Positions 38,574 through 48,044 of a DNA stretch of 64,000 nt are shown here, one piece after another. The notes beneath the pieces were generated by a model. It was given only the letters and a program-made list of their open reading frames with translations, was not told the origin of the DNA and made no database searches. The translations under genes and the position numbers were made by a program. Source of the stretch: Pseudoxanthomonas sp. X-1 (GTDB lineage Bacteria; Pseudomonadota; Gammaproteobacteria; Xanthomonadales; Xanthomonadaceae); contig NZ_CP083376.1 of the NCBI RefSeq assembly GCF_020042665.1, positions 3,198,001 through 3,262,000 of the forward strand, read 5' to 3'. Each line of letters starts with the position of its first letter. Positions within the stretch are counted from its first letter, which is position 1.

Positions 38574-38843
38574 TCAACGGATCAACCGGGCCGTCTTGGG
38601 CCGCACCGACTTGCGGCGGCGCGGACGCGCATCGTCGGCGCGGATCGGCTGCTCGTCCTCGATGAGTTGTTCCATGTACAGGCGCGCCTGCTCCAGCGAG
38701 GCTTCCTCGCGCAGCTTGGCGCCCGAGTCGGTCACCACGGCGTAGCCGATGACCTCGTCCGGCGCATAGGCCGGATCCGCGTCGCGCGTGAGGGCGACCA
38801 CCTGATAGCCGTTCTTCTGCAGGAGCGTATGCCGGTATTCCAT
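38574..38843 (-). CDS. Hypothetical small protein upstream of virD4
   Basis: An 89-residue product starting MEYRHTLLQKNGYQVVALTRD. The first part looks like a small alpha/beta domain (DEVIGYAVVTDSGAKLREEASLEQARLYME, given in pieces: DEVIGYAVVTDSG and EASLEQARLYMEQL). The tail is basic (RPRRRKSVRPKTARLIR). I do not recognise a family. It is followed after 44 bases by virD4 and may be cotranscribed. The upstream in-frame extension overlaps tRNA-Val and is rejected. Confidence 0.55.
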   Translation of the reverse strand: MEYRHTLLQKNGYQVVALTRDADPAYAPDEVIGYAVVTDSGAKLREEASLEQARLYMEQLIEDEQPIRADDARPRRRKSVRPKTARLIR

Positions 38844-39013
38844 CCCTGGCGTTCCTCTCGAGACGTAGGACACCGCGATCCTAAGCGATCCAGGCTTGCC
38901 GCGGCCACCTTGGCCGGCGATGAGGCACAGGACCGGCTCCAGCTGGGCCGGACCTGCGCTCGGCGGTCCTGGTGAATCGACCGGTCGCAGCCCTGCGAAG
39001 GCGAATTCAGACA

Positions 39014-39038
39014 TGAAAAAACCGGGCCCTGCCCGGTC
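39014..39038 (-). terminator. Rho-independent terminator of tRNA-Val
   Basis: On the minus strand ACCGGGC, AGG and GCCCGGT form a tight hairpin followed by TTTTTT. It lies 35 bases after the tRNA-Val end. Confidence 0.88.
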
Positions 39039-39073
39039 TGATTCATCTTCACCCGCCTGCCCGATGCAGGAGG

Positions 39074-39148
39074 TGGTGGGCGGTACAGGGTTCGAACCTG
39101 TGACCCCTACCATGTCAAGGTAGTGCTCTACCGCTGAGCTAACCGCCC
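39074..39148 (-). tRNA. tRNA-Val (anticodon GAC)
   Basis: A 75-base cloverleaf: acceptor GGGCGGT/ACCGCCC, anticodon stem CTACC/GGTAG with loop TTGACAT, T-loop GTTCGAACC, encoded CCA. Its 3' end faces the secretion locus, but no repeat of the tRNA end or integrase was found there. Confidence 0.97.
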
Positions 39149-39275
39149 GTTGCGACATCCCGTCGCCGCGCCCTCGGTGCGAGGGGCGCGCATCATAACA
39201 TCACCCGCGCGCCGCGTGAACAGCCAGCCGCGGCTTTTTCATGGGGTCCGGCCCCGCCCCGGCCTGTGGCCCGCT

Positions 39276-41297
39276 TCACACGGTCAGACTCACCGACTTG
39301 AGCTTCTGGATCTCGTCGCGCAGGCGGGCCGCGTCCTCGAACTCCAGATCGCGCGCGTGCTGGTACATGCGCGCTTCCAGGGTCTTGAGACGGGCCGCGA
39401 TCTGCTGCGGGCTGAGCGCGCCATAGTCCTCGGCCGGTTCGGCGACCTTGCGCCCCTTGCCGCGCTTGGGCGCATCCTCGTTGGCGGCCTCGCGCGCGCC
39501 CTCCAGGATGTCCACGATGGGTCTGGCCACCGACCTGGGCACGATGCCGTGCTCGGCGTTGTACTCCTCCTGCTTGGCGCGGCGGCGGTCGGTTTCGTCG
39601 ATGGCCGCCTTCATCGACGGCGTGATCCGGTCCGCGTACAGGATCGCCTTGCCGCGCAGGTTGCGCGCGGCACGGCCGATGGTCTGGATCAACGAACCGG
39701 TGGAGCGCAGGAAGCCCTCCTTGTCCGCATCCAGGATCGCCACCAGCGACACCTCGGGCATGTCCAGGCCCTCACGCAGCAGGTTGATGCCCACCAGCAC
39801 GTCGAACTTGCCCAGGCGCAGGTCGCGGATGATCTCCACCCGCTCGACGGTGTCCACGTCCGAGTGCAGATAGCGCACCTTGATGCCGTGCTCGCCCAGG
39901 TACTCGGTCAGGTTTTCGGCCATGCGCTTGGTCAGCGTCGTCACCAGCACGCGGTCGCCCATCGCGATGCGATCGTTGATCTGGGACAGCAGGTCGTCGA
40001 CCTGCGTGCCGACCGGCCGGATCTCCACCTCCGGATCGGTCAGACCGGTCGGGCGCACCACCAGCTCGGTGATCTCGCCGTCGGATTCGCGCAGCTCGTA
40101 CGGCCCCGGCGTGGCCGAGACATAGATGCTGCGCGGCGAACGCGCCTCCCACTCCTCGAAGCGCAGCGGGCGGTTGTCCAGCGCGGAAGGCAGGCGGAAG
40201 CCGAACTCCACCAGCGTCTCCTTGCGCGAACGGTCGCCCTTGTACATCGCGCCGATCTGGGGAATGGTCACGTGCGATTCGTCGATGACCAGCAACGCAT
40301 CGGCCGGCAGGTAGTCGAACAAGGTCGGCGGCGGCTCGCCCGGCGCCTTCCCGGTGAGGTGCCGCGAGTAGTTCTCGATGCCGCTGCAGAAGCCCACCTC
40401 GGCCATCATCTCCAGGTCGAACTGGGTGCGCTGCGCCAGGCGCTGCGCCTCGACCAGCTTATTCTGCTGGTACAGCTGCTCCAGCCGCTCCTTCAGCTCG
40501 ATCTTGATCGTGTCGACCGCGCTGAGCGTGCGCTCGCGCGTGGTGGCGTAGTGGGTCTTCGGGTAGACGGTGTAGCGCGGCACCTTGCGGATGGTCTCGC
40601 CGGTGAGCGGGTCGAACAAGGTCAATCCTTCGATCTCGCCATCGAACAGTTCGATGCGCAGCGCCTCGACATCGTTTTCCGCCGGATGCACGTCGATCAC
40701 CTCGCCACGCACGCGGAAGGCGCCGCGCTGCAGTTCGTACTCGTTGCGGGTGTACTGCAGATCGGTGAGGTGGCGGATCAGCTGGCGCTGGTCGATGTGT
40801 TCGCCGCGCGAGAGGATCAGGCGTAGCGACAGGTAGTCCTCGGGCGCGCCGAGGCCGTAGATCGCCGAGACCGTGGCCACCACCAGCGCGTCGCGCCGCG
40901 ACAGCAGCGTCTTGGTCGCCGCCAGGCGCATCTGCTCGATGTGCTCGTTGATCGAGCTGTCCTTCTCGATGAAGGTATCCGAGGACGGGACGTAGGCCTC
41001 GGGCTGGTAGTAGTCGTAGTAGCTCACGAAGTACTCCACCGCGTTGTGCGGGAAGAACGACTTGAACTCGCCGTACAGCTGCGCCGCCAGCGTCTTGTTG
41101 GGCGCCATCACCAGCGTAGGCTTCTGGATGCGCTCGATCACATTGGCGATGGTGTAGGTCTTGCCGGAACCGGTCACGCCCAGCAGCGTCTGCTTGGCCA
41201 GACCCGCCTCGAAATTCTCGGTCAGGCGTTCGATGGCCAGCGGCTGGTCGCCCGAAGGCGAATACGGGGAAACGAGCTGGAAGCGTTCTTCACTCAT
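39276..41297 (-). CDS. uvrB: Excinuclease ABC subunit UvrB
   Basis: Damage-recognition helicase of nucleotide excision repair. The 673-residue product has Walker [11 protein letters not shown], the beta-hairpin [31 protein letters not shown], the helicase motif QTIGRAARN and the C-terminal UVR domain ([11 protein letters not shown]). The start is [19 protein letters not shown] at 41297. It stands alone. Confidence 0.97.
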   Translation of the reverse strand: MSEERFQLVSPYSPSGDQPLAIERLTENFEAGLAKQTLLGVTGSGKTYTIANVIERIQKPTLVMAPNKTLAAQLYGEFKSFFPHNAVEYFVSYYDYYQPEAYVPSSDTFIEKDSSINEHIEQMRLAATKTLLSRRDALVVATVSAIYGLGAPEDYLSLRLILSRGEHIDQRQLIRHLTDLQYTRNEYELQRGAFRVRGEVIDVHPAENDVEALRIELFDGEIEGLTLFDPLTGETIRKVPRYTVYPKTHYATTRERTLSAVDTIKIELKERLEQLYQQNKLVEAQRLAQRTQFDLEMMAEVGFCSGIENYSRHLTGKAPGEPPPTLFDYLPADALLVIDESHVTIPQIGAMYKGDRSRKETLVEFGFRLPSALDNRPLRFEEWEARSPRSIYVSATPGPYELRESDGEITELVVRPTGLTDPEVEIRPVGTQVDDLLSQINDRIAMGDRVLVTTLTKRMAENLTEYLGEHGIKVRYLHSDVDTVERVEIIRDLRLGKFDVLVGINLLREGLDMPEVSLVAILDADKEGFLRSTGSLIQTIGRAARNLRGKAILYADRITPSMKAAIDETDRRRAKQEEYNAEHGIVPRSVARPIVDILEGAREAANEDAPKRGKGRKVAEPAEDYGALSPQQIAARLKTLEARMYQHARDLEFEDAARLRDEIQKLKSVSLTV

Positions 41298-41451
41298 GGT
41301 CACGCCTTCGAAGTCAAAAAAAGTATAGCGCCGGGTGTGGTGAGCCCCGGATGCAGACATTTCCTACCGATCAATGCGCCGAGCACCGATGCCGACGGGC
41401 GCCGGCGGAAGCCAGGCTAGATGCACCCCACTCCGGACAAGGAATGCCCCG

Positions 41452-42003
41452 ATGGACGCCCACCCGCTCCGCAAGCACAGCCCGCACGCCCGTGGTTTCA
41501 CCCTGGTCGAATCGCTCGTGGTCATGGCCGTGGCCAGCATTGGCCTGGCGGTCGGCGTGCCGTCCTACAACGCTCTGATGCGCCACCAGCGCGAAGCCGC
41601 CACGACCAACCTGCTCAGCTCTTTCCTGGCCTCCGCGCGCAGCACCGCGATCAGCTATCGCATCCCGACGGTGGTCTGCCCGTCGCTGGACAAGAAGGAA
41701 TGTCGGGACGACAGCGACTGGACACAAGGCTGGATCATGTTTTTCGACCCGGACGGCAACCGGCGCCCCGACCTGCCCGAGGATCTGCTGCGCGTCGAAT
41801 GGGCCCCAAGCGACCCCGACCTGCGGATCATCTCCACCGACGGCCGCCCCAAGATCACCTTCCTGGCCAATGGCAGCGCCGCCGGCACCAACCTGACCAT
41901 CCGGCTGTGCCGTGGCGCCACGTCCAACGCGGCGGTGATCGTCAACCAGAGCGGCCGCACGCGCGTCGAGAAGCCACGGACGTCGAAAGGCTGCGCAAGC
42001 TGA
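41452..42003 (+). CDS. fimT: FimT/GspH-type prepilin with C-terminal GRxR motif (probable DNA-uptake minor pilin)
   Basis: A 183-residue prepilin. The type III leader MDAHPLRKHSPHARG is cleaved before FTLVESLVVMAV. The GspH/FimT domain follows, with cysteine pairs (VCPSLDKKEC and a late C). Near the C-terminus G168-R-T-R171 matches the GRxR motif reported for DNA-binding FimT proteins (Legionella and relatives) in natural transformation. The second FimT-like protein of this window (49693-50253) lacks it. It is away from the main pilin operon and transcribed opposite to uvrB. The DNA-binding role is inferred. Confidence 0.85.
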   Translation: MDAHPLRKHSPHARGFTLVESLVVMAVASIGLAVGVPSYNALMRHQREAATTNLLSSFLASARSTAISYRIPTVVCPSLDKKECRDDSDWTQGWIMFFDPDGNRRPDLPEDLLRVEWAPSDPDLRIISTDGRPKITFLANGSAAGTNLTIRLCRGATSNAAVIVNQSGRTRVEKPRTSKGCAS

Positions 42004-42640
42004 ACAGTTGGCCGCAACCATCCCGCACCTTCCTCCCTTGTCGCCAACCCGTTCAGCGGAAAACAAAGACTCTACGTCGACCAACGACACGCTCAGCAAA
42101 GCTGCGATCAGATAGCACCTTAAACCCCCCGCAGCGCGCAGAAGCCACGGTCCGCGTCAACGTGGGCCGTGTCTTGCATCTTGGCGCCCTAAGTTTGACG
42201 CAAGTAACGCCAACTCCGAAGATTCCAAACAAACATAGGCAGAGCTTTTATCTCGAATTGCTTGCCACAACCGCCCGCTTCGCACCATGCCCGTCCTTGC
42301 GCGCTGACAGGCAGCTGCAGACGCTTCGTTCATAAGCGTCACCCTACGGCTTGTGACTCAACTGCACTTTGTTCTGATCCACCCAACGTCTTCAGCGGTC
42401 GAGGCCGAACGGCGAAGCGGGAACTGGCAGGTCTCCTGATGGATACCGCCCGCGCCAGGGCGCGCCGGAGATGAGCAGTCTCAAGCAGCGCGACGCCTGC
42501 GGTGATAATGTCGCCTATGACACCTGCGCCTGAAGCCGCTTTCACCGCAACAAAGCGCCGCGCCGGAACAGATGACCCAGATCGGAGTTGTAGTGAAACC
42601 CACGCCCCAAGGGAATTGGGGCATCACAAGGAGAATGTCA
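42004..42640. other. AT-richer spacer without recognisable gene
   Basis: About 640 bases between fimT and the small secreted protein. Base composition is less GC-rich than its neighbours and codon patterns do not support any of the short frames. Near the right end GCCCC/GGGGC forms a small hairpin at 42605-42623, just before the ribosome site of the next gene. Nothing else is seen. Confidence 0.6.
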
Positions 42641-43006
42641 GTGAAAGCAATGATTTTGGTTGCCGGGCTGTTGGGCATTGGGATGATGGTCAGCGCAGAG
42701 AAGGCCGAGGCCGCGGTCCAGTACAGCCGCACGATTCTTTACTTCGACTCCAGCGAGAACCTGATCGGTCAAAGCATCCTGTACTGCAGCAACCAGGCAG
42801 AGCATCAGGGGACGACGTCTGGTCCTGTGCGTGTCACGATCACCTACTCGTGTGAGACTTACGAGACCAACTCCCTGAGCTACTCCGGGGCGTCGGCCGG
42901 CCTGCGCAGTGCGTTCTGCGACACCTGGGGACAGGGGATGTGCGACTCGGGCCCTTGGCGGAACAGTGACCTGACCAGTCCCTGGTCGGGCGGCTTCTAC
43001 CAATAA
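42641..43006 (+). CDS. Small secreted DUF6289-like protein
   Basis: A 121-residue exported protein. The GTG start at 42641 is chosen because AAGGAG (42628-42633) is correctly spaced for it and too close to the ATG at 42635. The signal peptide runs KAMILVAGLLGIGMMVSAEKAEA. The mature part, with TILYFDSSENLIGQSILYC and later cysteines at YSCE, AFC and GMC, resembles the DUF6289 group of small Xanthomonadaceae proteins. Function is unknown. Base composition of the mature part is lower in GC than neighbours, which is compatible with a transferred or fast-evolving gene. Confidence 0.65.
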   Translation: MKAMILVAGLLGIGMMVSAEKAEAAVQYSRTILYFDSSENLIGQSILYCSNQAEHQGTTSGPVRVTITYSCETYETNSLSYSGASAGLRSAFCDTWGQGMCDSGPWRNSDLTSPWSGGFYQ

Positions 43007-43014
43007 CTTGTTGG

Positions 43015-43042
43015 GATAGGGCCGGCATATGTCGGCCCTATC
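43015..43042 (+). terminator. Strong hairpin after the DUF6289-like gene
   Basis: GATAGGGCCG and CGGCCCTATC form a long stem around a short loop, 8 bases after the stop codon. There is no T-run, so it is either an imperfect terminator or an mRNA-stabilising hairpin. Confidence 0.55.
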
Positions 43043-43180
43043 ACCGCTACCGTCACAGTCAAGCCGCATGTTGGTCACCGCAGACCCGGACGGCGGCAAG
43101 GTGGACGCTACTGGGCCATGAGTCCAAGATGCCAGCAGCCCGCAGCACCGCAGACAACCCTCAATCCACGCCCAAGCACG

Positions 43181-43204
43181 AAAAGGGCCGCTATCGCGGC
43201 CCTA
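43181..43204 (-). terminator. Rho-independent terminator of tRNA-Asn
   Basis: On the minus strand GGGCCGC, GATA and GCGGCCC are followed by TTTTCG. It lies 15 bases beyond the tRNA-Asn 3' end. Confidence 0.85.
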
Positions 43205-43219
43205 AGTGCTTGAATCTTT

Positions 43220-43296
43220 TGGCGCCCGAAGTTGGACTCGAACCAACGACCCCCTGATTAACAGTCAAGTGCTCTAACCGGCTGAGCTATTCGGGC
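43220..43296 (-). tRNA. tRNA-Asn (anticodon GTT)
   Basis: A 77-base cloverleaf with acceptor GCCCGAA/TTCGGGC, anticodon stem CTTGA/TCAGG and loop CTGTTAA, T-arm GGTTCGAGTCC and encoded CCA. Confidence 0.96.
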
Positions 43297-43391
43297 GGGG
43301 GAGCGCATTCTAGCGGCCGGGTCCGTCTGATGCAACCGGATGCTGGCATCAAACGTTCGGGCCGACGTGCTTCTTTTGCAGCTGCCTCGGC

Positions 43392-43802
43392 TTACCAGCA
43401 GCTGGCAAGCGTTCCAGCCGAGTTCGTCTTGACCCCTGCCTGATTGATGCTCAGGTTCCCGCATTTGTCCGAGGTCTGCGGACCTTTCGCAGTTGCCGTG
43501 ATCAGGAATGTGGCCTGGGCCTGGTTGGAGAGCGCCAGGGTGTAGTACGCGGTGCCACCCTCACGCGGGGACTGCGTAGTCGGCAGGGTGAAGTTCGCAT
43601 AGGTGTTGTTCACCGTATGGAAACGCTCGGCGAGCTGGGCGTACTCCAGCAGGTCGGCCTTGGCCTGGGCGCGGCGTGCCTTGCGCACGTAGTCCTGGTA
43701 GGACGGATAGGCGATCGCGGCGAGGATCGCGACCACGGCGACGACGATCATCAGTTCGACCAAGGTAAAGCCAGACAAAAGTCTGCTGCCACGCATACTC
43801 AT
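43392..43802 (-). CDS. pilE: Type IV pilin PilE-like minor pilin
   Basis: A 136-residue prepilin with a short leader ending in SG before FTLVELMIVVAVVAILAAIAYPSYQDYV, the classic N-methylated pilin helix. The C-terminal domain has one cysteine in DKCGNLSI and ends ASCW, the usual disulfide. Last gene of the minor-pilin operon; its ATG at 43802 overlaps the pilY1 stop (ATGA). In this position it is the PilE/ComF-type minor pilin rather than the major subunit PilA, which is encoded elsewhere. Confidence 0.9.
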   Translation of the reverse strand: MSMRGSRLLSGFTLVELMIVVAVVAILAAIAYPSYQDYVRKARRAQAKADLLEYAQLAERFHTVNNTYANFTLPTTQSPREGGTAYYTLALSNQAQATFLITATAKGPQTSDKCGNLSINQAGVKTNSAGTLASCW

Positions 43803-46800
43803 CGGATCTGTCTCCAAGACTGACGCCCACAGGGCCTGGGCACATACAAGGGATCGGCGCCCGCGACCTGGACGACCATGGAACAGCGTGCTCCCAACGC
43901 ATCCTTTTGTTCGTCCGCCGTCGGCTTCGCGCTACTCAACGGGGCGACGCGCGCCGTGGACATGACAGCCACGTCCTTGACAGGCGAGGAGCCGCTCGTC
44001 GTCAGCGTCAAGGCTCCGGTCCCCGTCCCCGGGGTCGAACCAGTCGGTGACCCGACCCGGACCACCGACAGCCCGGCGCCGCCCGACAAACCGTTCAATC
44101 CATATAGCCGGTTGATGCCCTCGCCCGCGCAGGAGCCATTGCTCTCAGGCGAGTACGTGGGGAAGTACACCAGGCCGCTGTCCACCCGCGGATAGCCGAC
44201 GAAACGTTCGCCGGACGGCGCGACGACCCCGCCGCTGGTGATGCCCAGGTCCATGAACCAGCCACGCTTGCCCGCGGGCACCACGTTCGAAGTGACGGTC
44301 CGCGTCGTGCCGGCGGCCTGTTTGGTCTCGGCGGTGATGCTCTGCTGCTGCAGGTCCGAGCGCCCGCTGATGCTGGACCCTGAATCGAGGATGCCGTAGA
44401 GCGTCTGGATCTGCTTGTCGCTCTTGTCGTCCTCGAAGGAAAAACTACCCGTCCCGAAGTACAGCATGACACCGCCGCCCGCTCCGGAGGCGGCATCGAA
44501 GCCGCCCATGATGGGCTGACGCACACCGCTGGGATCGGTCGCCACGAACAGCGGCGTGGTCGGAACCGAATTGTTGCGCAGGTCGAACTTCCACACCGCG
44601 CCGTTCTGGTCGCCCGCGTAGACGGTGTCGGCATAGCCATCGCGTCCGGCGGTCGCGCTGGTGCCCACGTAACGGTCCAGCACCACCACGTTGCCAAGCC
44701 CGTTGGCGATGGCGTCACGCCCGGCTTCCTTCGCCACGATCGTGGTGGTCGCACCCGTCTCCATGTCCACGACGAACAACACCGCACGGTTGCTTACGCT
44801 GTTATAGCCGTTACCGAAGATGGCCTTCCATCGGACTGTTCCGTCGGCGGCCTTGACCGGAACCACCACAGGTTTGCCAAGCACGTAACCGATGTTGTTC
44901 TTGATGTTGGTGGTGCTGACACTGTCGTTGACCTCCCAGAGCACGCTGGCCGCGCCGACACTGGAGGGGCTGGTCACATTGAGGGCGAACACGCCACGCC
45001 CACCAGCGCCCAGCGCTCCGACGGCCACCGTCTTCCAGGTCGATCCCCAGTAGGCATCGGACACCACCGACGGGCCGTCGACGAAGAAGGTGTGGCGGAA
45101 GGCCTGGTTGTTCTTGTCGTCGGCGTTGTAGGGAAACAGCAGATTGCCCATATGGCCAACCGAGGCCGAAGGTGCATAGGCAAACAGCTCGGCCCCGGTC
45201 TTGCCGTCGAATCCGTGGTAGAAGCCATCGTTGGCCCCGACATACACCATTGGACGATTGAGGGTCTTCTTGGTTTCCAGGTACGCGCTGTAGCTGGTCG
45301 CGTATGGATAGGTGGAACCACCGTTGGCCTGGATATCGCGCAGGGAGTTCGCGTATCCATAGTCATCGGTCGCCGCACTGATGACGGGCGTGGAGTTGAC
45401 CAGATCGCCAAGGCGGGTGCTGCGCGTGCGCAAGGGTGTGGACGCATCCTTCTCAAGCGTCTGATCGCCACGCAGATAGTCCACCGCCTGGTCCAGCGTC
45501 ACCTTGAGTTTACTGTCGGGCCCGACGATGCCATTGCCCGAACCGCTGGCGGAGCAGCGCGTCAACGCATCGGAGCAGAGCACCGAGGCGTCCGCGATGT
45601 TTGCGCTGGTAAAGGCCATCACCGCCGGCTTCACCGCGCCCGCGGTCCTGCCGAACAGGAGATTGCGCGAGGCCGCGGCCGGAATCTTGCCGGCGTCTGT
45701 GGCCTCCCAGAGCTTGCTGTAGGAGATCGCGCCGGTCAGGATGTCACTGGAGACCGACTGGGCCGTCAGCGTGCTGTACCAGTCCGTGCTGTTGTTGGTG
45801 GATGTATAGGCAGGGACCACCGTCAACGAGCCGGCGCCGATGCGCGCGCCCGTCAGACCAATGCTCCCTGATGGTGTGGTGCCGGCGCCCACGGACGCCA
45901 GGATGCGGCGCATGGCTTCCGAGATTTCCGCAGGCGACTGGGCATTGATGAATTCGCCACGGGTATTAAGCGCGGCATGCCAGATGTCATCGACGTTGGC
46001 GGGCTGCAGGTTCATGGAGCCCGTGGCGGACCACGTGGGAGGATACTTGTAGGGGTCCGCCGTCGACGCGGCATTGACCCCGTACACCTTGCCCACGGCA
46101 CCGAGCGTGATCCCGTAGAAGTTGACGTGCTGGTTCTTGTTGCAGTCGAGCTTCAGGTCCGGATTGGCGCCGCTGCACGCGTCCGGCACCGGCACCTGAC
46201 CAGGCACCAGATCAGGGCGGATGTTGTTCTCGTACGACCAGCTCGCGAAATCGGCGATGGTGTCTTTCGACGGGCTTCCGTTCAGTGGGACGGGCAGCGA
46301 GCCATCGACGTCACCCACGCCGATGCTCCCGCCACCGGTGTAACTGTCATTGGTATACCCGTCCGTGAAGAGCATGGAGGCGTTCTTCTGGCAGGAGAGT
46401 TGGACCGGCGCCCCGATGTCCTTCCGGCGGAACTGGTCGCCCATGAAGCGGACCGCCTGGCGCAACGGCGTGCCGGAATTGCCGGTCAGCGCGCGCATGT
46501 TGGAATAGAGCGTCTGGCGGTCGCCAGCGACGTTCAGATCGAACATCGTCACCGCATTGCGCTTGTTGATCGTGAAGTAGCCCACGCGCATGTCTTTCAC
46601 TTCCGCAATGGACTGGGTCATCGCGGCAATCGTGGCGCGGTTACGGTTGCCGTGATACGTCCACCAGTTGGCGAAGTTCTGGACCGCCGTCGCGCCGCCG
46701 GTCGTGAAATTGCCTTCGAGGTATTCGTACTTGTAGAGATTGCTTCCCCCCGGGCCGGCGCCGGTGATCAGGACACGCTTGCTCAGGTTGAATCCAGGCG

Positions 46801-47521
46801 GCGGCGTCGCGTTCTCACTCAGATAGACGACCGCGGGGTAGTAGCGCAGCCTGATATTGCAGTTCGACGCGAGCGTCAGATTCGAAGAAAGCGTGATCCA
46901 TTCATTGGTCGGCGCACCGACGCCTGGCGTCGGTGTATTGCTACACCTGTCGCTGTTGAGATAGGTCGTTCCTTCAAAAAGGGTCATGCCGGCGGTGTAG
47001 GCAATGGCGCCCGAGTCAATCGTCTTGGTGAAGTCGAACGTGGTGCCGGAGTTGGACCTGACATCCTCCTTGGCCGCCGTAGGACTGGAGTTGGCCTCGT
47101 AGCTTCCGTCGGAAGTCTGCCAAGGCAGATAAGTGACCGCCGGATTGAAATAAGCTCGGTTGTACTCCGGATCGCGTGCCGCCCCATACTGGTCGGCCCT
47201 GGGCACGCCGCTGCTCACCGCCTTGCTATAGCAAGTACCGGAGCCCAACGGCGTTCCGTCCGCGGCGAAGAAGCTCTTGGTGCTGTTGTTCCAGCATCCG
47301 GCGCCGGACGATGTGGCGAACAACAGTTCGTCGGTGATCATCGAGCCCGAATCGTCGACGCCCATGATGAAAGCGGGTTTGATGTTCGTCTCGATGTTCA
47401 GCGGCGACTGGGAGAGCGTGCCCGCGCCCTGCGCCGCGAAGACCGAATAGGCGACGTATCCGGCGCCCCCGGCCAGGGCCAGGAGGAGACAGGAGGACAG
47501 TAGTAGGCGACGGTGCTTCAT
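43799..47521 (-). CDS. pilY1: PilY1 adhesin of type IV pili
   Basis: A 1240-residue secreted adhesin thought to sit at the pilus tip. Signal segment LLLSSCLLLALAGGAGYVAY. A vWA-like N-terminal part has the MIDAS-type DDSGSM near residue 55. The C-terminal third is the PilY1 beta-propeller (YVGANDGFYHGFDGKTGAELFAY, VYAGDQNGAVWKFDL). The calcium loop normally reading DxDxDGxxD is altered here to AGRDGYAD. The start is ATG 47521 after GAGG; a TTG 12 bases upstream is rejected. Central gene of the pilin operon. Confidence 0.94.
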   Translation of the reverse strand: MKHRRLLLSSCLLLALAGGAGYVAYSVFAAQGAGTLSQSPLNIETNIKPAFIMGVDDSGSMITDELLFATSSGAGCWNNSTKSFFAADGTPLGSGTCYSKAVSSGVPRADQYGAARDPEYNRAYFNPAVTYLPWQTSDGSYEANSSPTAAKEDVRSNSGTTFDFTKTIDSGAIAYTAGMTLFEGTTYLNSDRCSNTPTPGVGAPTNEWITLSSNLTLASNCNIRLRYYPAVVYLSENATPPPGFNLSKRVLITGAGPGGSNLYKYEYLEGNFTTGGATAVQNFANWWTYHGNRNRATIAAMTQSIAEVKDMRVGYFTINKRNAVTMFDLNVAGDRQTLYSNMRALTGNSGTPLRQAVRFMGDQFRRKDIGAPVQLSCQKNASMLFTDGYTNDSYTGGGSIGVGDVDGSLPVPLNGSPSKDTIADFASWSYENNIRPDLVPGQVPVPDACSGANPDLKLDCNKNQHVNFYGITLGAVGKVYGVNAASTADPYKYPPTWSATGSMNLQPANVDDIWHAALNTRGEFINAQSPAEISEAMRRILASVGAGTTPSGSIGLTGARIGAGSLTVVPAYTSTNNSTDWYSTLTAQSVSSDILTGAISYSKLWEATDAGKIPAAASRNLLFGRTAGAVKPAVMAFTSANIADASVLCSDALTRCSASGSGNGIVGPDSKLKVTLDQAVDYLRGDQTLEKDASTPLRTRSTRLGDLVNSTPVISAATDDYGYANSLRDIQANGGSTYPYATSYSAYLETKKTLNRPMVYVGANDGFYHGFDGKTGAELFAYAPSASVGHMGNLLFPYNADDKNNQAFRHTFFVDGPSVVSDAYWGSTWKTVAVGALGAGGRGVFALNVTSPSSVGAASVLWEVNDSVSTTNIKNNIGYVLGKPVVVPVKAADGTVRWKAIFGNGYNSVSNRAVLFVVDMETGATTTIVAKEAGRDAIANGLGNVVVLDRYVGTSATAGRDGYADTVYAGDQNGAVWKFDLRNNSVPTTPLFVATDPSGVRQPIMGGFDAASGAGGGVMLYFGTGSFSFEDDKSDKQIQTLYGILDSGSSISGRSDLQQQSITAETKQAAGTTRTVTSNVVPAGKRGWFMDLGITSGGVVAPSGERFVGYPRVDSGLVYFPTYSPESNGSCAGEGINRLYGLNGLSGGAGLSVVRVGSPTGSTPGTGTGALTLTTSGSSPVKDVAVMSTARVAPLSSAKPTADEQKDALGARCSMVVQVAGADPLYVPRPCGRQSWRQIR

Positions 47522-47529
47522 GTCGGGCC

Positions 47530-48033
47530 TCAAGGGCGGAAGATGGTGTCGACGGCGGCGTCGGCCGACGGCGCGGTATCCACGTCGGTGGCGTAAGCGC
47601 TGATTTGATAGACGGGGTTGGGATCTTCGCTTTCCGGCCGACCGCCCATCGCCAGGCTGGTGTTGCCGGAGATGCAGCGCCCGATCGATCGCACCTTGGT
47701 GCTGTCCGCGGGCGAGTTGTTCATGGAGCGCTGGTACGCCCAGCTGGTGGCGTCAAACCCGGTATCGCAGACCAGGTCCACCGTCACCGCGTCGCAGGTG
47801 GTGGACGACCGGTTGACCTGGGCCTCGACATAGCATTCGGCCTGGCGGGCCCTGGCTTCGGCGTTCTGGAAGGCCGTATTGCTGTTGCGGTAGTTGGCCG
47901 ACATCTTTTCCTGCAGACCGGAGACCTGCATGCCGACCACGCCGAGCAGCGCCAGCAGAATCAGCATGATCAGTGCGACGTACAGCACCGCGCCGTGCTG
48001 GGAGGAAGGCGAAGAAAGAGAAACGGATCGCAT
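47530..48033 (-). CDS. pilX: Minor pilin assembly protein PilX
   Basis: A 167-residue protein with the N-terminal QHGAVLYVALIMLILLALLGVVGMQ helix of PilX and the conserved EKMSANYRNSNTAFQNAEA after it. As in other PilX proteins the leader-cleavage region is atypical (QHGAVL instead of GFTLIE). It lies between pilW and pilY1 and is expected to join the PilV-W-X-Y1 priming complex. Confidence 0.92.
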   Translation of the reverse strand: MRSVSLSSPSSQHGAVLYVALIMLILLALLGVVGMQVSGLQEKMSANYRNSNTAFQNAEARARQAECYVEAQVNRSSTTCDAVTVDLVCDTGFDATSWAYQRSMNNSPADSTKVRSIGRCISGNTSLAMGGRPESEDPNPVYQISAYATDVDTAPSADAAVDTIFRP

Positions 48034-48044
48034 CGGCTTGACCT

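Noticed and set aside
36859..38577. virD4 start at TTG 38577
   Set aside because: It would overlap the upstream stop codon but has no ribosome site, whereas TTG 38529 follows AAGGAGGAG and gives the family length.
39074..39148. tRNA-Val 3' end as attachment site of an integrated T4SS island
   Set aside because: I looked for a repeat of the tRNA end near 28.4 kb and for an integrase on either side and found neither. Location next to a tRNA alone is weak evidence.
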